Assembly: GCA_003993805.1 (NCBI GenBank) | Contig: RSEF01000004.1 | Location: 24,141,206-24,205,205, forward strand | Origin: Himantopus leucocephalus | Lineage: Eukaryota; Chordata; Aves; Charadriiformes; Recurvirostridae | DNA: 64,000 nt | Reading direction: 5' to 3' | Part shown: positions 13,106 through 27,075 of the stretch, in pieces | Layout of the letters: each line of letters opens with the position of its first letter | Position numbering within the stretch: position 1 is the first letter of the stretch | Translations under genes and position numbers: made by a program | Notes under the pieces: generated by a model | What the model saw: the letters and a program-made list of their open reading frames with translations, nothing else | Database searches by the model: none | What the model was told of the DNA's origin: nothing

Positions 13106-13260
13106 ATATTTTTGAAATCTTCATCTGAGCTAAACTGCCTGCTAAACCTTACACCACTGTACTTTCCATTTCAGGTAAGATCTGACACATCAATACACCT
13201 GTTTTTCAAATTTTTATTTCAGAGTACAACTATAAAAACATGTAAATATGGGAACTAGAG
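13106..13260 (+). other. Cluster of two acceptor/donor-like pairs
   Basis: Four splice-like signals fall within about 160 bases in the right order: an acceptor ending at 13105, a donor CAG|GTAAGA at 13175, an acceptor ending at 13222 after a T-rich tract, and a donor GAG|GTGAGT at 13261. The first segment (13106-13174) is 69 nt and open in one frame (starts IFLKSSSELN). That frame stays open across both segments until TAG at 13256-13258. The 48-base gap between the pairs is too short for a normal intron. If used at all, the sites would be alternative ends of one exon. No homology is recognised. Confidence 0.25.
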
Positions 13261-16106
13261 GTGAGTGTAAGTAAAAAAGGGCAAGGAGGAGATAGGAGAT
13301 GATCATTTTCAAAAAACAAGAGAATTTTCCTGAAAAATTATTTACCCATTTTGCAAGGCAAATTATAAATATATTGACAAAAACAATGTCATAACTATCT
13401 TAGGAGAGAGTTCAGCTAGCCATAGGTGTTTGCTGCAATAACAGTGCTTTTAACAGATTTTTTAAAAAATAATCTCCTACTTAGTATTTAGGGGTTTCTT
13501 TTCTTGGTGGGATTCTCAGAGATCAAGTTAATGTGGAGGAAAATGTTTCCTTACCATTCTTCCTTTCGTCCCCCCGCTACCCCTCTAGTAAGTTGCAAAC
13601 TAACTGTATTAACATTTTGGTTTTGCTCCCTTTTGTATTGCCATAGCTACTTTTGGTTTGTGCCCTTTTCTTTGTTTTCAGATCCTGCCTTTGATTCTTG
13701 TTTTCTCTGTCTTGATGTAGTAGTATGTGGAAAAGTTATATTAAAAATATTCTTTCTAAAAAATTAGCAACTGGGTGATACTTTAGAACAGTAACTTCCA
13801 GCATACAAGGTATAAAAATCCGCCATCAGAGACCAGTTCAGTCACCTTGATGCAAGAAATATAATTCATAACAGAACTTAAAACTGAGGTCCATATTCTG
13901 TTTCCTTAGAGCCCCTATCCTGTGAGCAGGAAATAGGCAAACCTTTACTATTTAAAACAATAATATAGGGTTTTTTTCTCTGTATGTTGTACCAATGAAA
14001 TATCTGAAGGCTCAAGTTTGTTTTAATGGCTAATTAAAAAAAAAATCTCACAGAAAAAGCCATACGCTAAGCCTCTTCTACCATTTCAATGGAAATGCTA
14101 GTACAAAGTAAAATATGTCAAGGAAATAAAAATAGGGAAATTAAATTTTGCTTCATGAGGATGTCATTTTATGTGCCTCAAATGTTTCTTCAGAGGCAGA
14201 TAAAAAAGTGAAAGAATGTGGCTAATTTCTGGCAGTGATATAAAGGCTATGACAACAGATGTTGTGATGCCATTTGTCAAAAACATGAAGACTATGATAT
14301 TTTAGATAGAAGTCCATACAAGTGAAATGGATTTAGCTACATGAAAGAACAAAAAATGTCATTTTCTTCATGAGGAATGTCACCTATTTCCCATTAATAT
14401 AAAAAGGACCCAAAGGCATTCTTTGCACAATTCCTAGTTAAAATACATATCTTCTGCCTACTGCTAGCATCTTTGAGTATGATACAACACACTGCTCTGA
14501 TTGACTAACATGCTTCATGCTAACTCCTTATGGTCTCATTTATTAACATATCTGAATATGATTTTATTATTTCCAATGGGCTCCCTATGGGCATTTGTGC
14601 CTAAGTGTGATCTGGCTGTCTGTCCTGAAACGGGGGAACTGAATAATTCATTTGAAATCAGTGGGAATTACTGTATCTTGAAGGGGAAAAAGAGGGCCCA
14701 AGGGACTCAAATCTTTGTTGGTGGGATAAATTAAAGAGTTGGATGGGAAATAATGGTATGGTAGAGGTATTTTGTCCAATTGACTAATGGAGACAAGATC
14801 TTCAAGTGCTTTTTATTAAGTAGTGATTAGTAGAGTTTCAGTTTCACTGGCAGACTTGTTCCCTTATTCTGTGTGGATTTGAAACAAATCAAAATAAAAC
14901 CTCTAGTCAAGCTTTTAGTGGAAATTAATATTAAAAGCATGCAATATTGAAATAAGGCACAAATGAGGCTACATCCCTGCCCAGGAAGATGTAATTAAGG
15001 AAATTAGTTAATAAACAGATGACTGGTAAAAACTAATAACTGCCATCAAAGTCAGGACTGATGTTGGACAGAATATGTAATTTCATTTTGACCTCAGATA
15101 TAGCAAATTTCTTAAGTTTTTGTGCATCTGTGTTAATTTTGCAAGCAGTAAACTTTAACATGAGAGTTTGTCCGGAAGATGACACACCAATGTGTTGCCA
15201 TGTTTAACAAGCTACAAGTCATTAGATAAGCCATATGTGTGTATGCATAACAAATATAAAGTGAAATGCATTAGCTTAATACACTCTAAAGGTGATTTCT
15301 ACTAATCTGTCTTTAGTTTGCAGTTTAACAGACTATGTCTACAGCCAGTTTTTGTGACTCAGCTGGTGTTAAGTATGGTTAACCATCATCATTATTTGCT
15401 CTATTGCTTGTCCAAACCTTAAACATTATAAAAGTAAGAAGTTTAGAAAGTGAATCCTGATGTATCGGTATTCCCTGTTTTCATTTTCTCCTTTGGATTT
15501 AAAGTTTGAGTAATAAATTTGCTTGAATTTGAGGCCAAATTTATACAAAAGTACTTTTCAATGATTTGATAGCTGTCTTCCTGGCAGCTCACATAATAGT
15601 TCTTTGTTCTGATAGTAAATTAAAATAAAAAATGTAAAAATCTGCTGAGTTTGAGGTGTTGCACCTACTTACAGGAGAACAAAATTTAGAGCTATTTTTT
15701 TCCTACCGAGTAAGGCATATAGCAATTCACTTTCACCTGAGATTACGTCCAAACTTTTAAGCACTGTAGGCCTGAAATGAGGCAGTCTGTGTACCAGGTC
15801 TCCCATCAGATGTGTTCAGCTCATGGATGTTCCGTATCTTTTAGATTTATAGACTGAAACATATTTTTTTTAAGCTTGGCATCTGAGTTCATTACAATGT
15901 CATTATCCTAGTAACATTATACAGGCCTAAATATAGGTGATTTTTTCTTAAAAAATAAGTTCTGGGTAGTTCAGCTTGCTCTTAAACTGTCTTACAGTGT
16001 TGTACCACTAGTTTCTTGTGCTTACTAGTGTTCCTACTGAGTGTCTCCAATAGTTGCTGAAGAAGGAGTGCAAGGTGGTGCTATCTACTGTGTATTCTCC
16101 AACAGC

Positions 16107-16134
16107 CACACACGCACACACACCCACACCCCCC
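16107..16134. repeat. Imperfect CA microsatellite
   Basis: CA repeats interrupted by G and C, running into a C-rich stretch. The local open frame reads through it only because it is short and low complexity. Confidence 0.8.
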
Positions 16135-19100
16135 TGCTCCTTCTCCCCCAAGGGGCTGCCTCCTTCCAGCTACCAGAACCACACACCCCCAGTACACAGC
16201 TCCAGGCAGGTGAGATTCATGTAGGTCTCATATCTAGGCTGATTTACTGAAATGTGCTTGGTAGGTGGAACTGAAATGGAGGTGGACTGTTGTATTGTGT
16301 CTAAGTTAGAAGATAAAGTAGGGATAGATTGACATGAGAGAGATTTAGAAAGGGGAGAAGGATTTTAATTTTATTTTTTTTTTTAATAAATTGTATTACC
16401 TTTAATTCCTGTTCTTCTAAAGGTGAAGGTCATCTTAGATTTCCAGCTGGCTTGTAACTGGGGTGGTATGGTAGGTAAAGTATGTTGCTTCTTACCTCTG
16501 TTGTGTTTGAAGATTGTCTTACTGCCCACAGAATGTTGGGTAAGGGAGAAGAGTCAGTAACGGACAGTGTAGTGTTACAGTTTCCAAAGAAAACAGACAG
16601 CATGGTGATAAAGGAAACAATTCCAGTGCTCCTTAGTAAGTCTAACGCTACCCAGAGAGATGCATATTTATGGATAGTATGTAAATGAAACAGCCATCAT
16701 TGGCTCTGATTAGGTGTAAAGAACTGAACAAATAGAGAATTTTAAAAAAGAAGACAAATAGTCTTTATGTTACATAATGTCTTAAAAAAAAAAAGCTGGC
16801 AAAAACACACTACTATAGAATGGAAACATCAAGGGAAATGCTATTTTTATAGCAATTTTCTGGAAAATTCCTTGAAGAAAAACAATTCCTTTGCATAGAA
16901 CATCTGATGCTAATGCCACAAGAATTTTCTTAGCTATGGAGTTTCCAGTGAGGTAACTCTCTAAAATGTTTCCTTTCAGTTACATTGTAGACAACCCAAA
17001 TATGGCAAAGGAGATTATTTTATTTTTTTAAGACCTCTAAATAATACTCAGAGGAGAGGAATGATAAATTTCAGGACTAAGCAAACATTATTGCAGCGTA
17101 GGATGTTGCAAGGCAGAAAACAGTATGAGGTAGGATGCACAAAAGAAATACTTCACAGGATGATTACTGTTCTTTAAGCGGATGGTGTATAGAGAACTAG
17201 ACTGATTTTTGTAGTGTGGTAGGTATTACACAGCACATGTTGCTTTAAGAATAATGAAGACATTTGCCATCCCCCAAATTAAGGGGAAAATGTATCGTGC
17301 TATAACTAATGAGCTGTCTGAGTTATTTTTAACTCAGTTTATTAAGAAAAGATTGGAGCAAACCACAGCAATAAATCTTTAGGATACATGCATCCCAGAT
17401 TGATTTGCACTCAAGGTCATGACAAAGTTCAGCAAAAATGCAGATCTCAGCAGAACCGTGCTTCACATATCATTGATTGCTCTGCTTTTTTTCCTTTTTA
17501 GGTAGCACTAAAGTATAATGATGATTGTTATATCACAGTAGGATATGATGTTAGGAACAATGTGTACTTGTGCATATTTGTCTTCCAGTGTTCATCACAT
17601 GCCCACTTGTAGCTTTCTAGTTTGAGTGGAAAACATACGACGCTGAACTTTGCAAGTCCATAAAAAAACAAAGTAACTGTTGAGTCATAAAGAATATTCC
17701 TTGTGGAGAGGTATTCACTTGATTTTATACAACTAAAATGTCTCATACAGAACTGTATCTTTCAGTGTCATGAATGAGAAAAATTATTTTATTTGTGGTT
17801 GTAGTTTAGGACCTGGGATCTCCTCCTGTACGTGACTCTGGTGTGCATCTTCACTAGATCCAAACTCCATGTCAGTGAACTGATTTCTGTGGCAAAACCA
17901 AAGTACCTAAAATAGGTTTCAGTTCTTGTAGAAGCTTCACTTTCCCCATTAATTTTATATGGAGATAAGCATCCCACCTTAGTCATTTAATTTAGGTTTT
18001 AAGGTTAATTAGTTAGACATTTAGATACCCTCTGAGCAGTAGTTATCCATATCACAAATCTGGATAATTTAATTTACATGTGATTTTAGATGGCATAGTT
18101 TTATATATTTTTATAGTTCCATCAGAGGATAAATGGCAGTAATTTAGATATATTAAAAAGTAAAATCTGAGTTATACCAAGTCTTCGATGAAAGCTAGAA
18201 TGAATTTCAGGGTTTATTGAAGCAAATTGGCTTATTTTTAGCACGAAAACCCTCATTTAAAACAAAATCTGTTTAGCTATTTTCCTTTTAGTTGTTCTGT
18301 CATAAATATCCTAAATATCCTGTGGCTGATAACTGGTCTGTTTCTTCTCTCTGGAGTGCATCATTGTGGTCCCTTTGTTTACTGATGCTGCTCCTGTTGT
18401 GTGATAACTACACTGTGTCTCCTTTTTTTCTGTTTTATTTTTATGCCTGGCAGTATGTAGCTTTTGCATCTTTGCATCTGCAAGATTGTAATCCTTGGAT
18501 AAAAGAATTATTCCTCTCAAGTCAGAGAATTATTGCCTACACGTAAGACGAGAAAGTACTGCAGAGACCCCACTAATCTGATATTTCTGTGTATTTTTAT
18601 ATAAATATCTTTGTGAAGGAATCTCAGGAGGTATGCTCATTAATGTTACCACTACTAAAAGCTTTGAGAAGAGAACCAAAACATGAAAACATCCATCGGC
18701 AATGAAATCTCTTGTCATCTAGTCTCTGCATTAGATAACACTCTGACTAAAGGACACAAGCCAGTGTATAAGGCTAAGTCAATCCAACTCATTTCAAAGA
18801 TCCTCCTACAAAAATGAAATGAAACAACAGAAGAAATTGGAGCAAAATGCATTGTATGAAAGATGGGTAAACAATTTTGAAAGAGGGAATAGAGATAGAT
18901 GGATTTTTTTTCTTTGAAAATACTGAGCTATTAATAAGAAAACAGGACCTAATAATGGGCAGTTAAAAAAAAAGGAAAACTTTTTTTCTGTCATTTTTTT
19001 TTTTTTTTATTCAGTTAAAGCCCTTGCATTTGTCATGTAAAGCAAATGCTAATGACAGTTTCATTTCATTCCTTCCAACAAGTTTTACTTTAAAAGAAAA

Positions 19101-20924
19101 TTCTTAGGAGTCTTGTGAATCTCTCTCACTGCAGTGCCAAAAAGCTGTAATGTATGTAGCATGAGCAAAGAAAGATGAGTATGTGGTGTGTCAAATGAAT
19201 CTGTTTCTTAAGTACACCTGTGCATCTGTGAAATTGCTTTTTTCTCACAAAGGCTGATGATACACTTTGCGTATGAAACATTTTCCTGCCAGGCAGTGGT
19301 GTTTTGCTGAAATTAAAATTCCTCAGGAAAAGCGATACTTTTTGCAGGAAATTTACATTTAGTTCTAGGTCAGGTCAACTTTAATCTCCGTATTGCCTGA
19401 ATCACTTTCTTTCTTCGTCTTTTATGCTTTCTTTCATTATATGGAAACCAGGGGACTCAAGGTACTGCAAAGCATGTGCCCAATAATGTCCTAGCTCCAT
19501 ATATGGATAAGTGTGAATGATTACTACCATCATCACAGTTTGGTTTCCATGGACAGAAAATCTACGCGTGAAGATCACACAGGAGCATGAGGTGGATCCC
19601 TGATGAACCAGATGTTGTGCTGAAACAAACATGCCTTCACTCTTAACAGCCTTTTAATCTTGTACCTTTTCATATGTACATTTAAGAAGGGGGCAGAAGA
19701 GGCACTGAGGATTAGTCTGTCACCACATACAAGCCTGTCCTTGCATGGCTTTACTATTTCTTACTTGGGTAGAAATAGTAGTGAATATAACTGAAGATTG
19801 CTTATGCAAGCTAGCAAATGTAGGGTCACTGGAGCACTGTTGCCACTGTCTTCATTGCTGTTATCTCTGCTACCTAGATGGAAGCCACTTTGAATACATA
19901 TATGTGTATCTTTTGTAGTTCTGCGCCAAGTTTCTCCACAGCCAAACCTTAATCTCATCTCATCTGTATTTGGCATATTATTTTAGTACAGAGTGCCTCA
20001 AAACCTTCCATCTCCTTTTCTTCCTTCCTTCTCTACTGCTGATGCAAATGACTTTCCCATGGAAAGGAAGAAACCTTGGGCTGGTTATGTGTATTTGCAT
20101 TGCACTACACCCTCACTAATAAATCTTCTGGAAACTACAGTGCCAACCTTATGAGCTTATAAACCAAACTGGACCCAAGGTGGCAATGTGCACAGAGCCA
20201 AGCTGGAAGTCTTAACATGTGCAGTTTGGATAAACTAGTCAGGGATAATTCAGAGCTGACTGTGTTTTGAATTATTGCAGCTGTAACAACCTAACCGCTC
20301 AGTATAAGTCATAATGCTGCAACACTCACCACACTATGTGCGCCAAAACAATCCCTTGTTTCATAGTAAGAATGAACAATGCCCTTTGGAAGTGTGAATT
20401 TGAAGCAGTATTAGATGAAGTCATTTCGTTTCCCTATATTTTACAACTTAACTATTACTCATGAACTGAAGTCAGGATATATTTAAAATTTTTTATCATG
20501 TATTTTATGTCAGATTAAGTTTAAAGTGTGTAGACTTAAATACATTGAACAGAAGACTAGGAGTCTTACTGATACATTCATTCATTCCTCACTGTTCTCT
20601 ACTTCAGCAGGCAGAAGAGAAATATCATAATTATTTGAGTTATTTAATAATTTAAGCACCTCACATTGCTGAGGCTGAGTAAAGGTGAATAAAGTGAAGA
20701 CATAGTTCAAAACACAAAAAACCCAGATGCTCTTTCTGCTGCCACTTCTTTGAAGTGACTGAACACTTGAGGTGTATCATTTTTAGTAATAATGAAAACC
20801 TCTAGGTATCTTGCTGCTTTTGTGCAACTCCAGAAATGCCTTGGGCTAAGCCACTTGGCATTTATCTCCCAATTAAACCCACTGAGAATCCAGATGCTAC
20901 TAGTTCCATATATAAACATATATT

Positions 20925-20942
20925 CACACACACACATATATA
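20925..20942. repeat. (CA)6(TA)3 microsatellite
   Basis: Six CA units are followed directly by three TA units. It is likely to be length-polymorphic. Confidence 0.85.
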
Positions 20943-21370
20943 GGTAGATTGAACATTCATTAGATAAAACAAATAAATGGTCATTATAGCAGAAGCTGGA
21001 TGCAGGGCTCTTCCTTCACAGCTGAGATTGCCACATCCAATATGTAGTCATGTTCAGTCCTGCTCCATCACTGCATTGTAGCAAATCTTGAACTCTGTTT
21101 TGTGGAGAGGCATGGTGAATACTCCCTGTAGGCTCAACGCTAGGGTATCCTTGTGAAAAAAAGTGTTTAGATTATCTGACAATGAAAAAAATAGTCTGAA
21201 CTCGGGTCTTCCACAACTTGTGCAAGTGTTCAAACTTGAAAGACTGAAAGCAACACCATTAGTATCTCCTTTTCTTTCAATGGCCAGAGAACCTAAGAAA
21301 CTAATGATGTCTAAATAATTTACTTACTGTTGATTTGTCAGAAAAAATTTTCAGAATAGGCTTTCAGGGG

Positions 21371-21401
21371 TTTTTTTTTTTTGTGTGTGTGTGTGTCTGT
21401 G
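21371..21401. repeat. Poly-T followed by GT microsatellite
   Basis: Twelve T are followed by seven GT units and a short imperfect extension. The phenylalanine and cysteine/valine runs in the overlapping frame come from this simple repeat and are not evidence of a protein. Confidence 0.85.
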
Positions 21402-23157
21402 TTTTTCTCCCAAGTGGACATAGGAATATGATTGTAGTGCTAAGCAGGGCTGAGATTCCAGATGTATGTCTGTGGTCACATCGGCTCGCCCAAGGGAGCT
21501 CTCTGCCCTGTGCACTGGACTGCTTTGGTTCGCACTCTAAGACTCCCAGTTTTCTTCATGCCCTGTAAATGTTTCAAAAAGGAAAACCAGAAGCAATTCA
21601 TAAAACTTAATTTCATCAGTCAGAGGTTATAAAGAGCTAGTGGTGTCTGAAACAATGCTTTTTATTGGTTTAAAGACAGTGAACTTATTAGATATGGTAT
21701 GACTAACAGGCATACTCTAAGCATCAGCTTTTTGCCACCATTTACAATCAAACACACCTATTGTAAAGTTTTACATGTGAATGTGTAATTTACTTCCATC
21801 TGTGAAACCACAACTTTCCTTATTAATAAATAATTAGAATGAGAGAGTATATTTTCAATATCTATGGGAATAAATACTTTGTCACAACTATATGCGCAGA
21901 TAGCATATCTCTATTGGAAGCTAGATGGATATAAAAGTCATTTTCCCGTAGTTTTAAAAAAAGCGGCACCAATAATAAGTAATTTATTTTTATAAACAAG
22001 ACTACAGCAAAATCCTACCCATGTAGGAAAAAGCTGTATGGCAATGAAAAAAAACTCAGTAACGTGCTACTCTCTTTCTGAAATGTTTGTTCATCTAATT
22101 CAGAATCAGCGCAGTTAATTCCCAGTAGCTTTAATGCAGCTTCAGATGGAGTGAGGAAAAAAAAAGGAAATATATGTTTTATAAACATAATAGTGAAGTT
22201 TAAGTATTCTTATGCTAAGTTTAGGCTAATACGTGCGCACAGTTTTATCGTTGCCCAGACTGTTAAGTTCTTTCTGTGGTCCTTGTGGACCTAATTTCAA
22301 AAACAGTCTTCCATGTAACACCTAGGCACTATTCAATAAGTATTCAAAGTGTAGCTGCTCTGTTTAGGGGCTAGGCAGGTAAGAGAGTTGCTGTGCTAGT
22401 TGTCATCAGGACCAGAGCACAGTCCCCAGCAAGTTTTATTTTAAGCGTGGATATAACGTCTGCAACCCTGAATTGAAGGCAATGATTTTAAAAAAGTTAT
22501 TGGTCAAGTGAAATTGTATTCAGTATATAAGTGCACATACACATTCTTATATTTCCATGTATAAAGAAAAGATTCAGGTTATAAAGTCAAGTACTCAAAA
22601 GTTAGAAAATATGTATTTATTATGGTTACAAATCCTAGAGAGTTTTTTTTTCTACTTGAAACAAAGTGTTTCAAAAAATGATCCATTTCAATGATGTTTT
22701 TATTCTTAAATATTCATGCAAGTGAAAAGGAGCACTTGAATAACTCCACTTTTATTTTCAAGATAAAATAATTCTATTTTGAAATTTGAAATAATTTTAC
22801 TTCTAAATTTTAATAAAACCTTTATCAAAATGGAAAAAAAAAAGTTGAAACTTTGTAGGTATTTACATGAAATATTTTGATTAAATTCCATTTTTTATTT
22901 TTAGCTTTGCAACAGTATTTACTATTTTGACTTTTGGTTTTGCTTAATAACAAGATGAAATGCCAACAATTAAAAAAAAGGGCACAATTTTTCCTTAATT
23001 CTGGCTATGATACAACCTGATGACACAGAATGATAACTTTCCTTTTTTAAAAGACCTCCACCTCACTCTGTTCTCGGGATCCCTGGGGCTTGTGTAAATT
23101 TGCTCATTAAGTTTTCAGCTCAGAGACATAAAAAAGGGAAAGCATACAATTAGTGGT

Positions 23158-23240
23158 CCCATCTGAAAGGCTGGCCTCAAGTGACTGGCCCAGAAACACA
23201 TAAAAACTTTGTGGCAGAGCGAGGAATAAAAATCTAATTT
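23158..23240 (+). repeat. MIR-like SINE remnant
   Basis: The order of words 'aagtgactggcccagaaaca', 'tttgtggcagagcgaggaat' and 'aaaaatc' parallels the conserved MIR/L2-type segment 'aagt(a/g)acttgcccaaggtcaca ... gtggcagag(c)cgggat' that is shared across amniotes. Only this central part is recognisable, and the ends are not defined. The resemblance is from memory and was not aligned. Confidence 0.5.
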
Positions 23241-23639
23241 TGTAGGGTGGTTTTCGTTTGCTTGACTCTTCAGACCTTCCTCTTGGTATCTGCAAGATTC
23301 TGTCTGGCTCATGACACTATAATAAAAGGTAACATATAATAAATAACAAAGAGGTTCTAAGAAGAATCACGTCTTTTCTGTATTTTTTTTATACTGTTTC
23401 ATACCTAGTTGTAGGTGGCATGCTATTATGTAAAGAAACATAGATCAAGAAGTCAGTCCTCAAAAAGCTTGTGATTGATGTTTAATTTAGGACCAGGTGT
23501 GTAAGGAAGCAGGGTAATATTCAGCTCGGCAGACAACAATCTCAGGAGACTAACTTACCCTTCCTCAGCCTACACTTGTCAAGTTCACTGTAGGCACGGT
23601 GAGCACAAAGTGTTTAAAGAAAGCGTTTGGAATAGAAGG

Positions 23640-25090
23640 GTAGATATTTACTATGTGCTACTTCCAAGAATGAGAAGCAGGATAGGGGAAACTTGTTTCA
23701 GAATTTACCAAGTGCACGCTGGAGGTTAGCATCATGAGCTGTTTGAAAATGGGAGTCACCAATCAGCAGTGAATGAAAGATGATAAGTAGGATGACGAGG
23801 CCACAAATGGCTTTTAAAGTGAAAGCAAGTAGCTTGTGCAATTTCCATAGAGAAACCAGAGCCCATACAGTAACCAGCTGCAAGACGCTGTGTAAGCAGG
23901 TTGGAACCTCCTAAAACAGGTCTTAGAAATTAAGGAGGCGCGGGCGCTGGTGTTTCTGTCCCACTTTCTTATCAAATTGTTATTAGCTATCAGCAAAGTG
24001 TTTGTTAATGTATAAGCCACCAGAAGTATATGGAATTTCTCCAAAATGTGAGATGTGCAAATCAGTAATGTCCTTGCTATGGTCCTGAAGGGCAAAGCTG
24101 CACTGATGATGTCAACAACAGTCAAGAGAGGAAGGAGCAAGGAGGGCTTATGGAAATAGGATCTGCTTTAGACCTGTTTGGGTTGGTGACTACACACCTG
24201 TGAGGAGATATCAGAAGGAAGGGATGGTGTTTGCATAGAAAGCAATAGGTCTGACTATATCTGTCGATACCTGACTTTGTTGTTTGTGGAGGAGATTATC
24301 AACATAAGGCTATGAAGAGGGAAGAGTGATCAGTTTAGAGGTCTATGGAGCATTCATAAAATGGTGGAGGAACGCTTTTCATGGAAGAGGAATCTAAAGA
24401 GGACAGCCTTATGGGAAACAGTAGCTAACAAAACTTCAAGAAGATGATTTACTGAATCAGAGACACTTGAGGAGCATAATGCATGTCAGGGATAATTGGC
24501 CACTTGAATATGAACAGTTTTACTCTGTGAAATCTAAGAGACAGAAGTCGAACTGGAGAAATGGTAAATGGAATAAAGGAGCTTCTGATGGTGGGTGTAA
24601 ACAGAACATTGAAGGATTTAAAGATTATAAAGAAGATGGGATGGTAACTGCAAGGGAAACAGGCAAGAAATGAAGTTTTTAAGGATAAGATATTTATTTG
24701 ACTCCTTAATTTGACAAAGAAAAGACAGAATAAAGAAGACCAAGAAGAAAAACAGAGGGAACAGATATGAATGAGAGAAGAATCAGGAAATGCTTGAGAT
24801 TGAGATGAGAGGAAAGGATTTGGAGGTGGAGGGGAAGAGATAAGCTTTCAAATTTCTCATGAGAGAATATGGTTATAATTCTTTGAGGGGTAGGAAGAAA
24901 GAAAGTAAAAGCAAGTTGTGTAGACTGGGAAAGTGTTCATATCATTTTACCACTTTTCTCTTAAAATAAATTAGTTATATTCAGTATAATAGTATAAAAG
25001 GAAGCAGGAGAAAGGGATGGTTTGAGCAGGGAATCAAAGGTGACAAGAGGCAGCTAGGAACAGAGAAGTATTGTTAGCTGGAACAATGCA
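23640..25090 (+). repeat. Probable long, decayed ancient interspersed repeat
   Basis: About 1.4 kb of purine-rich plus-strand sequence follows the phrase order of a long repeat common in reptile and bird genomes: a 'gaggccacaaatggctttta' block near 23798, 'aacataaggctatgaagagg' near 24302, and 'gccttatgggaaaca' near 24407, followed by GA-rich text. I do not recall a reliable database name for it. A CpG cluster lies at 23937-23950. An alternative is an unrelated GA-rich intron segment. Confidence 0.33.
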
Positions 25091-26893
25091 AGAACTGAAA
25101 GTAAAGGGTTTTGACTCAATTTCAAAGCAGATCCATTGAAAAACGTTTGGTTTTGGGGTTTTTTTTAGTGCATATTATGGGTGTTTAAAGTATTAGAATG
25201 ATTCCATACATTACCTTAATGCTCTTCTGTAAGCTCTTCTTTTTTTCTTTACTTTTTTGGGGTTTTTTTTTGTGCAGTCCGTGTCTAGTGATTGAAATTC
25301 AGGAAATTTACAGTTGTAGTGTCGTGTCACGTCTCATGCCAGTCATATCCAACTGTAGTCCAGTCTTCATTCAAGTTGCTAAGGTTTCTTCTTGGATAAC
25401 ATAGATAGAATAAAAAATCAGACTTCTGTTAGATCTTGATTTCAGTTTTTGGCTCTGGGCTCTGACTGGCAGCTCTGGTCTGCAATTGCAGAGAAGTTTG
25501 CACTCACAGTTTCAGGGAATCCAGCGGCATGATATGTCTGGACTTTGAGGTGAGAAGGCACATGGAAATCTCTACACTATGCACTGACAGTTTTCAGGGA
25601 CTTGGCAATTTGGTGAAAGTTGAGTGGATTTTCATGAGTGGAAAAGTCACAAGCTAGACACAAAGGGCATCTTCTGGTTAAGTCAAGTTCCTGCTCCAAT
25701 GCTTCCAAACTTTTAAGAAAAAAAGCTACACTCTCTCTACGTGAATATTTCTATATTTTTTTTTTTTATATGAAGACACCTTTTCTCCTTACCCTCACTC
25801 TCAAAAATGGTTATGCTGTTTAAGCTGACATAGATTTTGGGAAAAATCAACAGAGAAAGAAGAACAACCAGAGACAACTGTCTAACAGGAACAAGTTCAA
25901 CTCATGCGGTTCAGGTTTGGCAAAGCAAAACAAAGTCTTACGGTGGAAAGCATGGAGCAAGCTGTAAGTGGCGGTGCTTCCCGCATCATTTATATTTCAA
26001 ATCCAGAAAGCTGTCTGTCATCGAGACCTGGCTTGCTGCCAAGAACAGTCAGAATATCATAACAAAGAGTTTCTACTTTTCTAAGGTCAGTATATTAAGT
26101 ATATATTCAGTATTCATATATTCAGTATATATGATCAGTATATTCCTGATTATCTTACAGCTTTATTTAAAATTTGTGTAACAGGTAGTATTTATAGATT
26201 GCAGAGAGTGTTTTCCTCTTATGAATTAGATTAAGGTCCTCCAAGGATATAGAAATACCTTACCAACACAATTTCCCTCCGGAGCTGTGTTTCAGAGAAA
26301 GGAAGAAATACTGCTGCTGTCAGTATGTCTGTCATGGCTGCTGAATTCAGTGCTGCCAGCAGCTCTGAAAGCCTTTTTAGAAAATAGCATGTCAGTAGCA
26401 AGTGTAAGACAGAATGTACATTTTCAAAGCAAGTCCACTAGTAGCAAACTGCGATCACACAGTGCAAGAAAGACAAAGGTGTGTTACATCATGAATCACA
26501 ACAAAACAAATCATTGTGGAAGTCAACAACGGAGGATCGTAATTAAATAGCAAGATGGGAAATGGCAATTTCAAAATAATAGCAAGAGCTGTAAATGAAA
26601 CTGGAAATGAGAAAATCCTAAAATGTTGTAATTGGCTTCGATCTCAGCTGCTGGGCTGCACTCTGAATGTTCAGCTTGAAGACAAAATGAAAACCTAATC
26701 CTATTCTGAGAGAATTTTTATAGGAATTTTTTTTACAGACATTGAATTCAGGAGTAGATTTTTAATAACCAGTTGCACAATGTATCACCAATTGTTATCA
26801 GTATGAAAAGTCAATTAATCCTTACACATTTGGAATAGTTACAGCAATGTTGCAGCTAGCTGTAACAGCTCGGTTGGACACAGGACATTTTCA
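25091..26893. other. Non-genic stretch with an AT-rich quasi-repeat
   Basis: No gene is seen. At 26085-26140 imperfect copies of TTCAGTATATA recur, forming a degenerate AT-rich tandem tract. T runs occur near 25160, 25265 and 25757. The rest is ordinary AT-rich sequence. Confidence 0.55.
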
Positions 26894-27075
26894 CACAGAA
26901 TCACAGAATGGTAGGGGTTGGATGGGACCTTCGGAAATCATCCTAATCCAACCCCCCTGCCAAAGCAGGTTCACCTTGAGCAGGTTGGACAGGAACGCGT
27001 CCAGGCGGGTTTTGTGTATCTCCAGAGAAGGAGAGTCCACAGCCTCTCTGGGCAGCCTGTTCCAGTGCTCCAGTT
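26894..27075 (-). mobile_element. CR1 LINE tail, minus strand
   Basis: It starts with the inverted CR1 terminal repeat (cacagaatcacagaatgg) and continues through 'ggggttggatgggacc', 'caggaacgcgtccaggcggg' and 'gcagcctgttccagtgctcc', the standard reverse complement of the CR1 3' end. It is closer to the consensus than the copy at 5660-6525, which suggests a younger insertion. It is heavily 5'-truncated, with similarity fading near 27075. The overlapping open frames are CR1 sequence read out of context and not genes. Confidence 0.95.

Larger units (their letters stand above)
6526..23157. other. Long non-genic stretch
   Basis: Apart from the small items listed inside it, I see no gene or recognisable mobile element. 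The sequence is AT-rich, with frequent stops in all frames. Candidate splice-bounded segments occur at 7328-7435, 10299-10324 and 13106-13260, and microsatellites at 16107-16134, 20925-20942 and 21371-21401. A somewhat less AT-rich part around 9900-11200 might hold an old, unrecognisable repeat. Confidence 0.55.

Noticed and set aside
16482..16688. Donor-like sites on both strands near 16494 and 16540
   Set aside because: The segments they would define are very short or lack a good acceptor, as expected by chance.
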